From NCBI RefSeq assembly GCF_022489035.1, contig NZ_JAKVTV010000005.1:204833-268832 (forward strand): DNA of 64,000 bases, read 5' to 3'. Under the pieces are notes generated by a model. The model did no database searches, was not told the DNA's origin, and was given only the letters and a program-made list of their open reading frames with translations. The stretch comes from Christiangramia lutea. Lineage in GTDB: Bacteria; Bacteroidota; Bacteroidia; Flavobacteriales; Flavobacteriaceae. Positions 18,239 through 28,005 of this stretch are shown here, piece by piece. Numbering within the stretch: position 1 is the first letter of the stretch; each line of letters begins with the position of its first letter. The position numbers and the translations under genes are program-made.

Positions 18239-21200
18239 ATGCTCGACCGGATCATAAAATTTAGTATTACCCATAAACTAATAGTCCTTTTATTGACGCT
18301 CTTTGTTATTGCTTTTGGTCTTTTCTCTCTTTCCCAGGTTCCTATCGGGGCGGTTCCAGACGTGACCAACAATCAGGTGCAGGTCATTACAACTTCCAAG
18401 AACCTTTCTACACAGGATATGGAGCAGTATATCACCTTACCCGTGGAACTGGAAATGACAAACCTACCCGGAGTAAAGGAAATAAGATCGGTTTCTAAAT
18501 TCGGGATTTCGGTGGTTACCATTGTTTTCGAGGAAGACATGGGAACCTATTTGCCTCGACAACTAATTGCCGAAAAGATAAAATCTGCTTCTGAAAAGAT
18601 CCCTGGAGGTTTTGGTAAACCTCAAATGGGACCTATAACCACGGGATTGGGCGAGATCTATCAGTATACCCTGGATACCAAACCGGGATTTGAAGATCAA
18701 TACTCAGCTGAAGAGCTTAGAACCATCCAGGACTGGATCGTAAAGAGGCAACTCTCAGGAATTAAAGGTGTTGTGGAGATCAACGCCTGGGGTGGTTATG
18801 TGAAGGAATATGAAATTGCTATTAACACCAGTAAGTTGAACGCCATGGGGATTTCAATTTCTAAAGTTTTTACTGCTCTTCAAAATAATAATAGTATAGC
18901 AGGCGGCGGATATATTGAAAAGGTAAATCAGGCATTTTTTATTCGAGGGCAGGGTCGGGTAACTTCTCTTGATGATATTAGGAATATAGTTGTTAAAAAC
19001 GAAACTGGGGTCCCGGTAAATATTAAAGATATCGCTGAAGTTGGTTTTGGTAGTGCAACCAGGTTTGGTGCTATTACTGCCAACGGTGAGGGTGAAACCG
19101 TGCTTGGCCAGGTTATGATGCTGAAAGGAGCCAATTCAGATAAGGTAATTAATGCGGTGAAAAAACGGGTAGATGAAATATCGAATTCTCTACCTGAGGG
19201 TATCATTATCAGACCTTTTTTAGACAGGAGCCAGTTAATAGAACGCACCACATTTACCATCGCCGAAAATCTCATCTTCGGTTGTTTGATCGTAGTTTTC
19301 GTTGTGGTATTACTGCTGGGAAATTTACGTTCCGGACTTGTGGTGGCATCGGTTATTCCATTATGTTTATTATTCGCCCTTTCCATGATGTATGTTTTTG
19401 GAGTGGATGCTAATCTTATGAGTCTGGGAGCGATAGATTTCGGGATCATAATTGATGGCGCGGTGATCATCGTTGAATATACTGCTTTCATGATCACGCG
19501 TAAACAGGGTGAGTATACCGGTCTGGAGAAAAATGAACTCAAACAGTTAAAGGACAGGGTAACCTACGAAAGTGCCTCTCATATGATGAATTCGGCCATT
19601 TTCGGGCAATTGATCATCCTTATCGTTTTTATCCCCATTTTGTCCCTGAGCGGGGTGGAAGGTAAAATGTTCCGGCCTATGGCGCTTACCTTCAGTTTTG
19701 CGCTTATAGGAGCAATAATCTTCTGTCTTACTTATGTGCCTGTAGCCTCGGCTATTTTTCTCAAGGCCAAAAAACCTTCAGAAAAGAACATTTCGGTTAG
19801 GCTCATTAATAGTTTGAACAATTTGTATGAGCCAGTTATTCACTGGGCTTTAGGCAAAAAAAAGCTTGTTCTGGGGCTTGCCTTAATAATATTGATTATA
19901 ACTGGTTTTATTTTCAGCAGGATGGGGGGTGAATTTATTCCCCAGTTAGATGAAGGGGATTTTGTGATCCAGCCTGTGTTAAAAACCGGTACCTCTTTAA
20001 GCAGGACTATTGAAACCACGACCAGAATGGAAAAGATCCTGTTAGATAGTTTTCCTGAGGTAGAGCAGGTTGTAAGCCGTATTGGAGCAGCTGAGGTTCC
20101 TACAGATCCAATGTCTATGGAAGAAAGCGATGTTATTATTTCCCTAAAACCGAAAGATGAATGGGTGTCAGCCAAAACGAAGGATGAATTGGCCGATAAA
20201 TTCAAGGAAGCACTTTCAGTTTTTCCTGGGATGGAACTAGAATTTACACAACCTATTGAAATGCGGTTTAATGAGCTTATCACTGGCGTTCGTGCAGATA
20301 TTGCGATCAAGATATTTGGTGAAAATCTTGAAATTTTGAATTCGAGGGCGCAGCAGATAAAAGGAATGATTCAGGACGTTAAGGGAGCTGCAGATATTAC
20401 CGTGGAAAAGATCATAGGGCTACCACAAATGAATGTGAAATATGATCGCCAAAAAATAGCCAGATACGGTCTTAATATCGCCGACCTTAACCGAATCATA
20501 ACCATGGGCTTTGCCGGCGAAACCATGGGAAGCGTTTTTGAAGGAGAGAAACGTTTCGATATGGTGCTAAGGCTGCAGGAAGATAGCAGGAAGGATATTT
20601 CAAATTTGAAGAACTTATATGTTGATACACCCTCCGGAGAAAAACTTCCATTAAGTGAACTTGCAAGGATTACTTATCAAAAAGGTGCTGCCAAGATATC
20701 CCGTGATAATACGCAGCGTCGAATTGTTGTTGGTGTAAACGTAAGAGACAGCGACCTGCAAACCGTAGTGAACGAGATTCAGGAAATTGTAGATGCTAAT
20801 ATAAGTCTGCCGCCAGGGTACAGGATTACTTATGGCGGACAATTCGAAAATTTACAAAGTGCTACTAAAAGGTTAAAAGTGGCAGTTCCTATTGCTTTAA
20901 TCCTAATATTGATATTGCTTTATTTCGCTTTTGGAACTTTTAGGGAAGCTATTATGATATTTTCAGGGATCCCTCTGGCCGCTGTAGGTGGAGTACTTTT
21001 ATTATGGCTTCGAGGCATGCCATTCAGTATTTCAGCTGGTGTGGGATTTATTGCTCTTTTTGGGATAGCAGTACTTAACGGTATTGTGCTAATAGAGCAT
21101 TTTAAAGCATTAAGGGAAAAAGGAATGAAGAATATAGATAAAGTGGTGGTTAATGGCTCCCAGGACCGTCTTCGAGCCGTACTTTTAACCGCATCTGCTG

Positions 21201-22579
21201 CAGCCCTGGGATTTTTGCCCATGGCGGTATCCACCGGTGCGGGGGCAGAGGTGCAGCGTCCTTTGGCTACCGTAGTGATTGGAGGTTTAATCACATCTAC
21301 CTTACTTACACTCGTAGTACTTCCGGTGATCTACTCAAAGTTCAGTAAAGTAAATGTGAAAAAGGAGGCTAGAGCTAATTCCAGGATCAAACCACTATGT
21401 ATAATCTTGTTTTTATTAAGCGTACCAACTTTTTCCCAGGAAGGAGAAATTACCAGGATTAGAAATTTTGAAGAATTGCAGTTATTAGCTTTGGAAAATA
21501 ATGTCGGGCTAAAAGCATCTGCCTTAAGATTGGACGAGGCAGATGCCCGTACCGGAAGTGCCTTTACATTTGATAAAACTGAGGCTTACTTCGGAACAGA
21601 TGAAAGCAACCTCTCGAACAATGAAAGTCTTGATGTTTTCGGGGTAAAGCAAATGTTCAATTTTCCCACTTTATACTTCAGCAGGCAGAAACTTGCCAAA
21701 AATAAGTATGAACAGGAGCAGAACATCTTCCGCCTGAAAGAATTGAAACTGAAACAAGAACTGGCAAGTGTCTATTACGAGATTCAGTATGAAAAGGCCA
21801 GGATATCTGTTTTGGAGGATCTGGACAGCCTTTACCAGAAGTTCGCTTATGCTGCTAAAAGACGTTTTGAACTGGGAGAAACAAATTACCTTGAAAAAAT
21901 CACCGCGAAGTCCAAGAATAAACAACTTGAAACAAATCTTAACCAGGCTAGAAACGAACTAAATATTTCCCAGGAAAAGCTCAAAGCCTTACTTAATATT
22001 AAATCAGACATTTTCATTGAAAAGATACCTTTTGATAAGTTAAGCATCACCAACCTGGGAATTGAGAAAAATCCTGGGATTGATCTATATGATTCAAGGC
22101 ACAGGATTTTCGAAGCAGAAGCGAATCTCGAAAAGCAAAATCTACTGCCAGATATTAGTCTTACCTATTTTCAATGGAATAACGATGTCATTCAGGAACC
22201 TTTACAAGGTTATCAGGTAGGAATTCATATCCCACTATTATTCTTCGGAAATTCTTCAAAAATCAAGGCGGCGAATATTGCTAAAGAGGCGGCAATGCTG
22301 GAAAATTTGGACTATAAGATCCGGCTAGGTTCAGAATATACCCAGTTCTCACAGTTGCTTAGAAAACATGAAGTAGCTCTTTTGTATTATGAAAATGAAG
22401 GAAAAGAACTTTCTGAAGAGATCATAAAAACTGCCAATATTAGCTATAAAAATGGAGAGATCGATTTCTTTGAATATATACAGAGCCTTGAAAATTCATT
22501 CGAGATCATTCTCTCTTACTATGAAAACCTCAATACGTATAATCAAACCGTAATTCGGCTGAATTATTTAACCCTTTAA
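18239..22579 (+). CDS. CusA/CzcA-type heavy-metal RND pump fused to a TolC-like outer-membrane factor
   Basis: 1446 residues. Residues 1 to about 1040 are a heavy-metal RND transporter: an N-terminal helix with SQVPIGAVPDVTNNQVQV, the HME-RND signature DFGIIIDGAVIIVEY in TM4, two porter halves, and the second helix bundle ending VVLPVIYSKF. A short basic linker leads into a hydrophobic stretch (CIILFLLSVPTFSQEG) resembling a signal anchor. Residues about 1062-1446 are a TolC/CzcC-like outer-membrane factor with long coiled-coil helices. Such a fusion must place one end in the cytoplasmic membrane and the other in the periplasm/outer membrane, so cleavage after TFSQ is plausible. It is followed nine bases later by its adaptor. 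The likely substrates are Cu+/Ag+ or Zn2+/Co2+. Confidence 0.93.
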   Translation: MLDRIIKFSITHKLIVLLLTLFVIAFGLFSLSQVPIGAVPDVTNNQVQVITTSKNLSTQDMEQYITLPVELEMTNLPGVKEIRSVSKFGISVVTIVFEEDMGTYLPRQLIAEKIKSASEKIPGGFGKPQMGPITTGLGEIYQYTLDTKPGFEDQYSAEELRTIQDWIVKRQLSGIKGVVEINAWGGYVKEYEIAINTSKLNAMGISISKVFTALQNNNSIAGGGYIEKVNQAFFIRGQGRVTSLDDIRNIVVKNETGVPVNIKDIAEVGFGSATRFGAITANGEGETVLGQVMMLKGANSDKVINAVKKRVDEISNSLPEGIIIRPFLDRSQLIERTTFTIAENLIFGCLIVVFVVVLLLGNLRSGLVVASVIPLCLLFALSMMYVFGVDANLMSLGAIDFGIIIDGAVIIVEYTAFMITRKQGEYTGLEKNELKQLKDRVTYESASHMMNSAIFGQLIILIVFIPILSLSGVEGKMFRPMALTFSFALIGAIIFCLTYVPVASAIFLKAKKPSEKNISVRLINSLNNLYEPVIHWALGKKKLVLGLALIILIITGFIFSRMGGEFIPQLDEGDFVIQPVLKTGTSLSRTIETTTRMEKILLDSFPEVEQVVSRIGAAEVPTDPMSMEESDVIISLKPKDEWVSAKTKDELADKFKEALSVFPGMELEFTQPIEMRFNELITGVRADIAIKIFGENLEILNSRAQQIKGMIQDVKGAADITVEKIIGLPQMNVKYDRQKIARYGLNIADLNRIITMGFAGETMGSVFEGEKRFDMVLRLQEDSRKDISNLKNLYVDTPSGEKLPLSELARITYQKGAAKISRDNTQRRIVVGVNVRDSDLQTVVNEIQEIVDANISLPPGYRITYGGQFENLQSATKRLKVAVPIALILILILLYFAFGTFREAIMIFSGIPLAAVGGVLLLWLRGMPFSISAGVGFIALFGIAVLNGIVLIEHFKALREKGMKNIDKVVVNGSQDRLRAVLLTASAAALGFLPMAVSTGAGAEVQRPLATVVIGGLITSTLLTLVVLPVIYSKFSKVNVKKEARANSRIKPLCIILFLLSVPTFSQEGEITRIRNFEELQLLALENNVGLKASALRLDEADARTGSAFTFDKTEAYFGTDESNLSNNESLDVFGVKQMFNFPTLYFSRQKLAKNKYEQEQNIFRLKELKLKQELASVYYEIQYEKARISVLEDLDSLYQKFAYAAKRRFELGETNYLEKITAKSKNKQLETNLNQARNELNISQEKLKALLNIKSDIFIEKIPFDKLSITNLGIEKNPGIDLYDSRHRIFEAEANLEKQNLLPDISLTYFQWNNDVIQEPLQGYQVGIHIPLLFFGNSSKIKAANIAKEAAMLENLDYKIRLGSEYTQFSQLLRKHEVALLYYENEGKELSEEIIKTANISYKNGEIDFFEYIQSLENSFEIILSYYENLNTYNQTVIRLNYLTL

Positions 22580-22588
22580 AATAATTTC

Positions 22589-23740
22589 ATGAAAATATAT
22601 ATCCTCAATATTTACTTTATTATCTCTGTTGGTTTTATTTTTTTTTCCTGTGGAAATTCAGAAAGGGAAAGCGATGAAAAAGCGAATAATGTTTTAAGAA
22701 AAGATGAAGTCATTCAGGTGAGTCTCCAACAGTTTGAAAACAGTGAAATGAAACTGGGGAAAATCCAGGAAAAGGAATTTCCATTAAGTGTTGAGGCCAC
22801 TGGGATCATCGATGTTCCGCCAGAAAATAAGGCTGTGATCAATTCATATACAAGTGGCTATGTTAAAGAAACTAAGCTTCTTATTGGTGATAAGGTTAAA
22901 AAAGGTCAGTTTTTGGTTAGCCTGGAGAACCCAGATTATATTCAGATGCAACAAGACTACCTTGATGCCATGGAACAAATGAAATATTTGAAATCTGAGT
23001 ATGACAGGCAGGAAAAACTAATGGCTGAAAATATTACCTCTGAAAAGAACTTCCTCAAAGCTGAAAGTGATTATAAACGCAACCGTTCTAGGTACTCGGC
23101 ATTAAGGAAAAAATTACAAATGCTAAACCTGGATCCGGAAGCTGTGGAAAATGGTGCTATTTCTTCGGTTATACGGATCTATGCGCCTATTTCTGGGAAT
23201 ATCACCGAATTGAACATCAAAAATGGGATGTATGTAACCGCTTCCACTGCACTTATGCAGATCGTAGACCGTGATCATGTTCATATAGAACTTGATGTTT
23301 TTGAAAAAGATGTGATGAAAATTAAAAAAGGGCAGGAGATCAGATTTCTTATTCCTGAAGCTCAAAGTGATACCATTAAAGGTATAGTACACCTGGTTGG
23401 GAATTCTATTAGTGATCAAAAAAGAACTGTGAAGGTGCATGGACATTTCATGGATAATGAAGACCAGAAAGATCTCGCTACCGGCATGTTTGTTCAGGCA
23501 TATGTAATAACCAAATCGAAAAAAGAAAAAGCTTTGCCCGAAATTAGTATTGTTTCTTTAGAGGAGGACGATTATGTACTGGTGCTTGAAGGAAAGAACG
23601 ATTCAGGTTTTTCTTTTAGGCGAGAAAAGGTTACGGTTGGTGATTCCTTTGATGGATTTACCGTTATAAAGAACAGTTCAGATTTCAACGAAAATGATCA
23701 ATTTTTAACGAAAGGATCTTTTCCTTTGATCACAGAATAA
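22589..23740 (+). CDS. RND efflux periplasmic adaptor (CusB/CzcB type), lipoprotein
   Basis: 383 residues. The signal ends FIFFSCGN, so it is lipid-anchored. The membrane-fusion-protein layout is clear: a barrel-sandwich hybrid (VKETKLLIGDKVKKGQFL), a helical hairpin with QQDYLDAMEQMKYLKSEYD, the returning hybrid strand (IYAPISGNITELNI), a beta barrel and a membrane-proximal domain. It should join the pump and outer-membrane parts encoded in the preceding gene. A methionine-rich CusB metal-relay segment is not obvious near the N-terminus. Confidence 0.92.
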   Translation: MKIYILNIYFIISVGFIFFSCGNSERESDEKANNVLRKDEVIQVSLQQFENSEMKLGKIQEKEFPLSVEATGIIDVPPENKAVINSYTSGYVKETKLLIGDKVKKGQFLVSLENPDYIQMQQDYLDAMEQMKYLKSEYDRQEKLMAENITSEKNFLKAESDYKRNRSRYSALRKKLQMLNLDPEAVENGAISSVIRIYAPISGNITELNIKNGMYVTASTALMQIVDRDHVHIELDVFEKDVMKIKKGQEIRFLIPEAQSDTIKGIVHLVGNSISDQKRTVKVHGHFMDNEDQKDLATGMFVQAYVITKSKKEKALPEISIVSLEEDDYVLVLEGKNDSGFSFRREKVTVGDSFDGFTVIKNSSDFNENDQFLTKGSFPLITE

Positions 23741-23799
23741 TGACATTATAATCAAATTGGAATTAACCACCACTTAATTTTATCCTTATAAATTATATT

Positions 23800-24696
23800 A
23801 TGAGATTTTTATTTACAGCTCTGTTATTTACCTGCTTTTCAGTTTTTTGTCAGGACTACCAAAGTTTTAAAGTGAATGATGGGAGTATAGCCTTTAGAAC
23901 CTATGGAGAAGGTGATCCAATCCTAATTATAAATGGAGGGCCTGGGTTGAACAGTACAGGTTTTTCAGAATTGGCCGAAATACTGTCTGAAAATAATATG
24001 ACTATTATTTATGATCAACGAGGTACCGGGAATTCTGCCTTAACTGAAAAAAGTTCCTCCAGTTTTACAGTGGATCTCATGGTGGAAGATATTGAGAAAC
24101 TTAGAAAACACCTGGGGATAGAACAGTGGGTGATCCTGGGGCATTCTTTTGGAGGAATGCTGGCCTATGCTTATGCTGCTGAACATCCAGAAAGGGTGAA
24201 GGGAATGATACAATCTCATAGCGGAGGAATGAGTCTTCAAAATACCGGAAGGTTTGATATAAGGAATCAATTAGAACCTGCTGAAAATGATAGTCTGGTT
24301 AGGTATATGGCTAAGGCTCAAATAAAACCTGGAAATCTTATAATAGAAAAAAAACGAGCCCTGTATATGGCTAAAGCCTATCTCTACGAGGCTGAACATG
24401 AAGCCACGGTAGCAGAAAGGTTACTTCAGGTAGATAGGGAGGTCAATTCTATGGTCTGGTCAAATATGCGTGCCCTCAATTTTGATAAAACTTCCGAAAT
24501 GAAGGTCTTTACAAATCCGGTTTTAATTTTACACGGACTGCAGGATGTGGTACCGATGGAAATTGCTGAAAAAGCTGATTCCATTTTGCCTAATTCAGAA
24601 TTGGTGAAGATAGACCGCTGTGGGCATTATGGCTGGCTGGACAGGCCAGAAATTTATCTTAAAGAGATAAAAGCTTTTCTGTCAAATAATTCTTAA
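23800..24696 (+). CDS. Secreted alpha/beta hydrolase, proline iminopeptidase-like
   Basis: 298 residues with a signal peptide (FLFTALLFTCFSVFCQ). The oxyanion region is INGGPGLNS and the DQRGTGNS strand typical of the S33 family is present. The nucleophile elbow is GHSFGGM, the acid Asp lies in HGLQDVVP, and the His lies in CGHYGWLD. The catalytic triad is complete. S33 enzymes include prolyl aminopeptidases and other esterases or hydrolases; the substrate cannot be set. It lies 59 bases after the adaptor gene, possibly in the same unit. Confidence 0.88.
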   Translation: MRFLFTALLFTCFSVFCQDYQSFKVNDGSIAFRTYGEGDPILIINGGPGLNSTGFSELAEILSENNMTIIYDQRGTGNSALTEKSSSSFTVDLMVEDIEKLRKHLGIEQWVILGHSFGGMLAYAYAAEHPERVKGMIQSHSGGMSLQNTGRFDIRNQLEPAENDSLVRYMAKAQIKPGNLIIEKKRALYMAKAYLYEAEHEATVAERLLQVDREVNSMVWSNMRALNFDKTSEMKVFTNPVLILHGLQDVVPMEIAEKADSILPNSELVKIDRCGHYGWLDRPEIYLKEIKAFLSNNS

Positions 24697-24756
24697 ATAC
24701 TCCAGCTTAATTGATTTAGCCTTCTGTTATCATTAAATTCCGGATTTTAAAAACCT

Positions 24757-25617
24757 ATGGATATATCTGATATAAAAGCAACTATTACACTGCATAACGG
24801 AGTAAAAATGCCCTACCTGGGCCTTGGGGTCTACAAAGCAGAAGATGGAAAGGAAGTGAAAAACGCGATTCATTATGCGCTGGAGGCAGGTTACCGACTA
24901 ATAGATACCGCAGCATTTTATGATAATGAGGAAGGAGTAGGTACTGCAATAAGCTCTTCCAATATTCCAAGGGAAGATATCTTTGTAACTTCCAAACTCT
25001 GGATAGACGACCAGGGTAAAGAAAATACCAGGAAGGCTTTTGAAAACTCCCTAAAGAAACTTGGTTTCGAATACCTCGATCTCTACTTAATTCACTGGCC
25101 TGTCCCAGGAAAATTTCTGGAAAGCTGGAAGGTTCTACAAAAGTTGTATGAAGATGGTAAGGTAAAAGCTATAGGAGTTAGTAATTGTCTTCAGCATCAT
25201 CTGGAAAGTATCAAGGATTTAGGAGGCATTCAGCCCATGGTGCTTCAGAATGAATTTCATCCAAAATTAATTCAGCAGGAACTAATTGATTATTGTAGAA
25301 AGAATGCTATTCAATATCAGGCCTGGTCACCTCTCATGCGGGGAGAGATCCTGGATCATAAAATCCTTAAAGACTTAGCCGAAGAGCATAAAAAAACTAT
25401 CGCACAGATCGTGCTGAGATGGGATCTTGAAAAAGGTGTGGCTAGTATTCCAAAAAGTGTACATAAAGACAGAATTATTGAGAACGCCAACATTTTTGAT
25501 TTTGAATTATCTCCAGATGATATTCAAAAAATTGATGCGCTGGAAAACCATACCAGGACAGGTGCTCATCCAGATAAATTCATGGAGTATTTCAGGAAAA
25601 AAGGGGTGATCGTTTAA
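24757..25617 (+). CDS. Aldo/keto reductase
   Basis: 286 residues. The AKR signatures are present: GVKMPYLGLGVY, the catalytic Asp and Tyr in RLIDTAAFYDNEEGVG, Lys in VTSKLW, His in LYLIHWPVPG, and the NADPH-binding IPKSVHKDRI. It reduces carbonyls with NADPH in the cytoplasm and resembles the 2,5-diketo-gluconate reductase/glyoxal reductase branch. It follows the hydrolase by 60 bases and lies just before tRNA-Pro(GGG). Confidence 0.92.
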   Translation: MDISDIKATITLHNGVKMPYLGLGVYKAEDGKEVKNAIHYALEAGYRLIDTAAFYDNEEGVGTAISSSNIPREDIFVTSKLWIDDQGKENTRKAFENSLKKLGFEYLDLYLIHWPVPGKFLESWKVLQKLYEDGKVKAIGVSNCLQHHLESIKDLGGIQPMVLQNEFHPKLIQQELIDYCRKNAIQYQAWSPLMRGEILDHKILKDLAEEHKKTIAQIVLRWDLEKGVASIPKSVHKDRIIENANIFDFELSPDDIQKIDALENHTRTGAHPDKFMEYFRKKGVIV

Positions 25618-25631
25618 TTTTTAATTAAACT

Positions 25632-25661
25632 TTGATAATTAAAATAAAGCTGTTTTATTTG
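25632..25661 (+). promoter_or_regulatory. Promoter of tRNA-Pro(GGG)
   Basis: TTG (25632-25634), a 19-base spacer and TTTATTTG (25654-25661), one base off the TAnnTTTG consensus, lie ten bases before the tRNA. Confidence 0.6.
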
Positions 25662-25670
25662 CAGAATAAT

Positions 25671-25744
25671 CGGGATGTGGCGCAGTCTGGTAGCGTATAC
25701 GCCTGGGGGGCGTGGGGTCGCAGGTTCAAATCCTGTCATCCCGA
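25671..25744 (+). tRNA. tRNA-Pro (anticodon GGG)
   Basis: The acceptor CGGGATG pairs with CATCCCG. The anticodon stem TACGC/GCGTG holds loop CTGGGGG, giving anticodon GGG. The T arm is CAGG-TTCAAAT-CCTG with one flanking wobble. CCA is not encoded, unlike the tRNA-Pro(TGG) gene 7.8 kb upstream. Confidence 0.92.
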
Positions 25745-25755
25745 CAACATAATTC

Positions 25756-25787
25756 AACCTTCGATAATCAAGCTATCGAAGGTTTTT
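25756..25787 (+). terminator. Terminator after tRNA-Pro(GGG)
   Basis: AACCTTCGATA pairs perfectly with TATCGAAGGTT around a seven-base loop and is followed by a T run. It also lies just past the convergent galT stop and may serve both strands. Confidence 0.85.
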
Positions 25788-25796
25788 AATTTTAAT

Positions 25797-26840
25797 TCAG
25801 TTTTGATTCAAATAATGAACTTCAGAAAGTTCATTAAGTTTTTGGGCTGCCTGTTCTGCAGTTATATCCCTTTGCGGACCGGCGAACATTTCATAGCCTA
25901 CCATAAATTTCTTTACCGTAGCCGATCTTAATAATGGAGGATAAAAACTCATATGAAAATGCCATTCTGGATATTCTTTTCCATCTGTGGGGATTTGATG
26001 GATTCCTGAAGAATATGGAAAACTTGTCTCAAATAGATTGTCATATTTGATCGTTAGCTTTTTAAGAATTTCTGCAAAAGCCTTCTCCTCCAGCTCATTT
26101 AACTTACCAATATGTTGTAGATGCCTTTTTGGAATGATCATCGCTTCAAATGGCCATACCGCCCAAAAAGGGATAAGCGCTGCGAAATGCTCATTTTCTT
26201 CCAGAATCCTGTCTCCTGATTTTAATTCCTGAACCAGGTAATCTCCTAAAAGGCTACGTTTATTTTCTTCCCAGTATTCTTTAAATTTTATAGATTTCTT
26301 TAAGATTTCTGTAGGCACCGCAGATTGAGACCAGATCTGCCCGTGGGGATGAGGATTGCTGCAACCCATAATAGCTCCTTTATTTTCAAAGATCTGCACA
26401 TAATTGATGTCCTGTTTACCTCCTAATTCCAAGTATTCTTTCTTCCACATTTGGATAACCTTGGTAATATCCTCTTCCTTCATTAAGGGCAGGGTGAGCG
26501 AATGATCTGGAGAAAAACAAACTACCTTACAAATTCCCTTTTCACTTTCAGCATGCAATAGCCCTTTCTTGTAATCGATCCTAGGAGTTTCGGGTAGGAG
26601 AGAGGAGAAGTCGTTTACGAAAGTATAAGGTTCTTTGTAATTGGGATTAGTATCCCCACTTGCACGGGTATTTCCGGGGCAGAGATAACAGGATGGATCA
26701 TATTTTTCCTTTTTTATCTTTCCGCTCTCTTCTGTTTTTCCCTGCCACGGACGTTTGGTGCGATGGGGAGAAACCAATATCCATTCTCCCGTGAGAATAT
26801 TATATCGTCTATGCGGAATATTATTTATTCTGGTATTCAT
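25797..26840 (-). CDS. galT: Galactose-1-phosphate uridylyltransferase
   Basis: 347 residues. The active-site motif GCSNPHPHGQIW carries the uridylylated His. Zn-site Cys residues occur in CYLCPGNTR, and a later HFHMSFYPPLLRS box is present. GalT exchanges UMP between UDP-glucose and galactose-1-phosphate in the Leloir pathway. It lies five bases after galK, and the two form one unit. Confidence 0.96.
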   Translation of the reverse strand: MNTRINNIPHRRYNILTGEWILVSPHRTKRPWQGKTEESGKIKKEKYDPSCYLCPGNTRASGDTNPNYKEPYTFVNDFSSLLPETPRIDYKKGLLHAESEKGICKVVCFSPDHSLTLPLMKEEDITKVIQMWKKEYLELGGKQDINYVQIFENKGAIMGCSNPHPHGQIWSQSAVPTEILKKSIKFKEYWEENKRSLLGDYLVQELKSGDRILEENEHFAALIPFWAVWPFEAMIIPKRHLQHIGKLNELEEKAFAEILKKLTIKYDNLFETSFPYSSGIHQIPTDGKEYPEWHFHMSFYPPLLRSATVKKFMVGYEMFAGPQRDITAEQAAQKLNELSEVHYLNQN

Positions 26841-26845
26841 TACTT

Positions 26846-27988
26846 CTAGGATCTTTTTTCTATTTGAGTTCCAGAATCTGGAGCAACAATTATGGCATCG
26901 AGTTTTATATTGAATTTTTGAAAGTAGGCTTTTGAGATTTCTTCAACATAGGGATCAATTTCGATTTGTTCTATTAAATTCAAAGTACAGCCTCCAAAGC
27001 CGCCACCCACCATCCTGGAACCGTAGATAAAATCTTTTTTCCTTGAATAATCCACCAGGAAATCCAGTTCGGGGCAACTCACTTCATAATTATTTTGAAG
27101 GCCTTCATGGGAAGCGTACATAAGTTTCCCAAACTCATAAAGATTTCCGTTTTTCAAGCTACTTGTGGCTTTTAAAACCCGTTCATTTTCTTTTAAAACA
27201 TATACACAGCGGGAATAGATTACAGGATCTAATCGGTCCTGATATTGTTTTAAAAGCTGAAAATCAACATCTCTAAGGGAATATACCTCTGGATTTTCTT
27301 TCTGTATAATTTTTACAGCTGTTTCGCATTCCTCCCGGCGGATATTGTATTCACTTTCCGCAAGATTATGAGAGATATTGGTATTAAGTAATAACAATTT
27401 ATGATCTCTAAAATCTGCAGGTATGTATTCGGCTTCCAAGGTTTTACAGTCAAGTTTGATCAAATGATCTTTTCGGCTCATTACAGAGGCATATTGATCC
27501 ATGATTCCGCAACTATTTCCAACAAAATCATTTTCTGCTTTTTGAGAAAGTTTTACTATTTCCAGGTCGGTCAGTTCGAGATTAAATAGAACATTCAAAC
27601 CGCTGGCCACGCCACATTCCAGGGCAGCAGAAGAACTTATTCCCGCTCCTATTGGAAGTCTACTTTCTATTAAACAATCGAAGCCATTCAGTTTTTTTCC
27701 TAATTTCTGGATCTGGTCTACTATTCCTAGAATATAATTCTCCCATCCCTCACCTTTCGGAAGATCCTTTTCCAACATGAAATCAAATCCTTTTTTATAG
27801 GTTTCGCTATAAATCCTGCAGGTTTTTCCCCGATTTGACTTAAATCTTAGTTGTATCTTTTTATCGATGGCCGTAGGAAGAACAAACCCCTGGTTATAAT
27901 CTGTATGTTCACCTATCAGGTTTATTCTTCCTGGAGAATAAACTTTAACCGTATAATCCTTCCCAATTAGATTTTCTATTCTTTCCAT
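26846..27988 (-). CDS. galK: Galactokinase
   Basis: 380 residues. The galactokinase signature GRINLIGEHTDYNQGFVLP is at the N-terminus. The GHMP ATP-binding motif LPIGAGISSSAALE lies at about residues 112-125. The catalytic Asp is in CGIMDQYAS, and the third motif is GGGFGGCTLNL. It makes galactose-1-phosphate for galT downstream. Upstream is a -7 box next to a perfect 19-base palindrome, which suggests repressor control. Confidence 0.96.
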   Translation of the reverse strand: MERIENLIGKDYTVKVYSPGRINLIGEHTDYNQGFVLPTAIDKKIQLRFKSNRGKTCRIYSETYKKGFDFMLEKDLPKGEGWENYILGIVDQIQKLGKKLNGFDCLIESRLPIGAGISSSAALECGVASGLNVLFNLELTDLEIVKLSQKAENDFVGNSCGIMDQYASVMSRKDHLIKLDCKTLEAEYIPADFRDHKLLLLNTNISHNLAESEYNIRREECETAVKIIQKENPEVYSLRDVDFQLLKQYQDRLDPVIYSRCVYVLKENERVLKATSSLKNGNLYEFGKLMYASHEGLQNNYEVSCPELDFLVDYSRKKDFIYGSRMVGGGFGGCTLNLIEQIEIDPYVEEISKAYFQKFNIKLDAIIVAPDSGTQIEKRS

Positions 27989-28005
27989 TGTTTAATTCTA
28001 ATAAG

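Noticed and set aside
19840..21294. Long minus-strand frames opposite the RND pump gene
   Set aside because: They have Ser/Ile-rich composition typical of antisense reading of a membrane protein; the plus-strand gene is certain.
25632..25931. Plus-strand open frame covering tRNA-Pro(GGG)
   Set aside because: It runs through the tRNA and its terminator and into the antisense of galT; it is a shadow.
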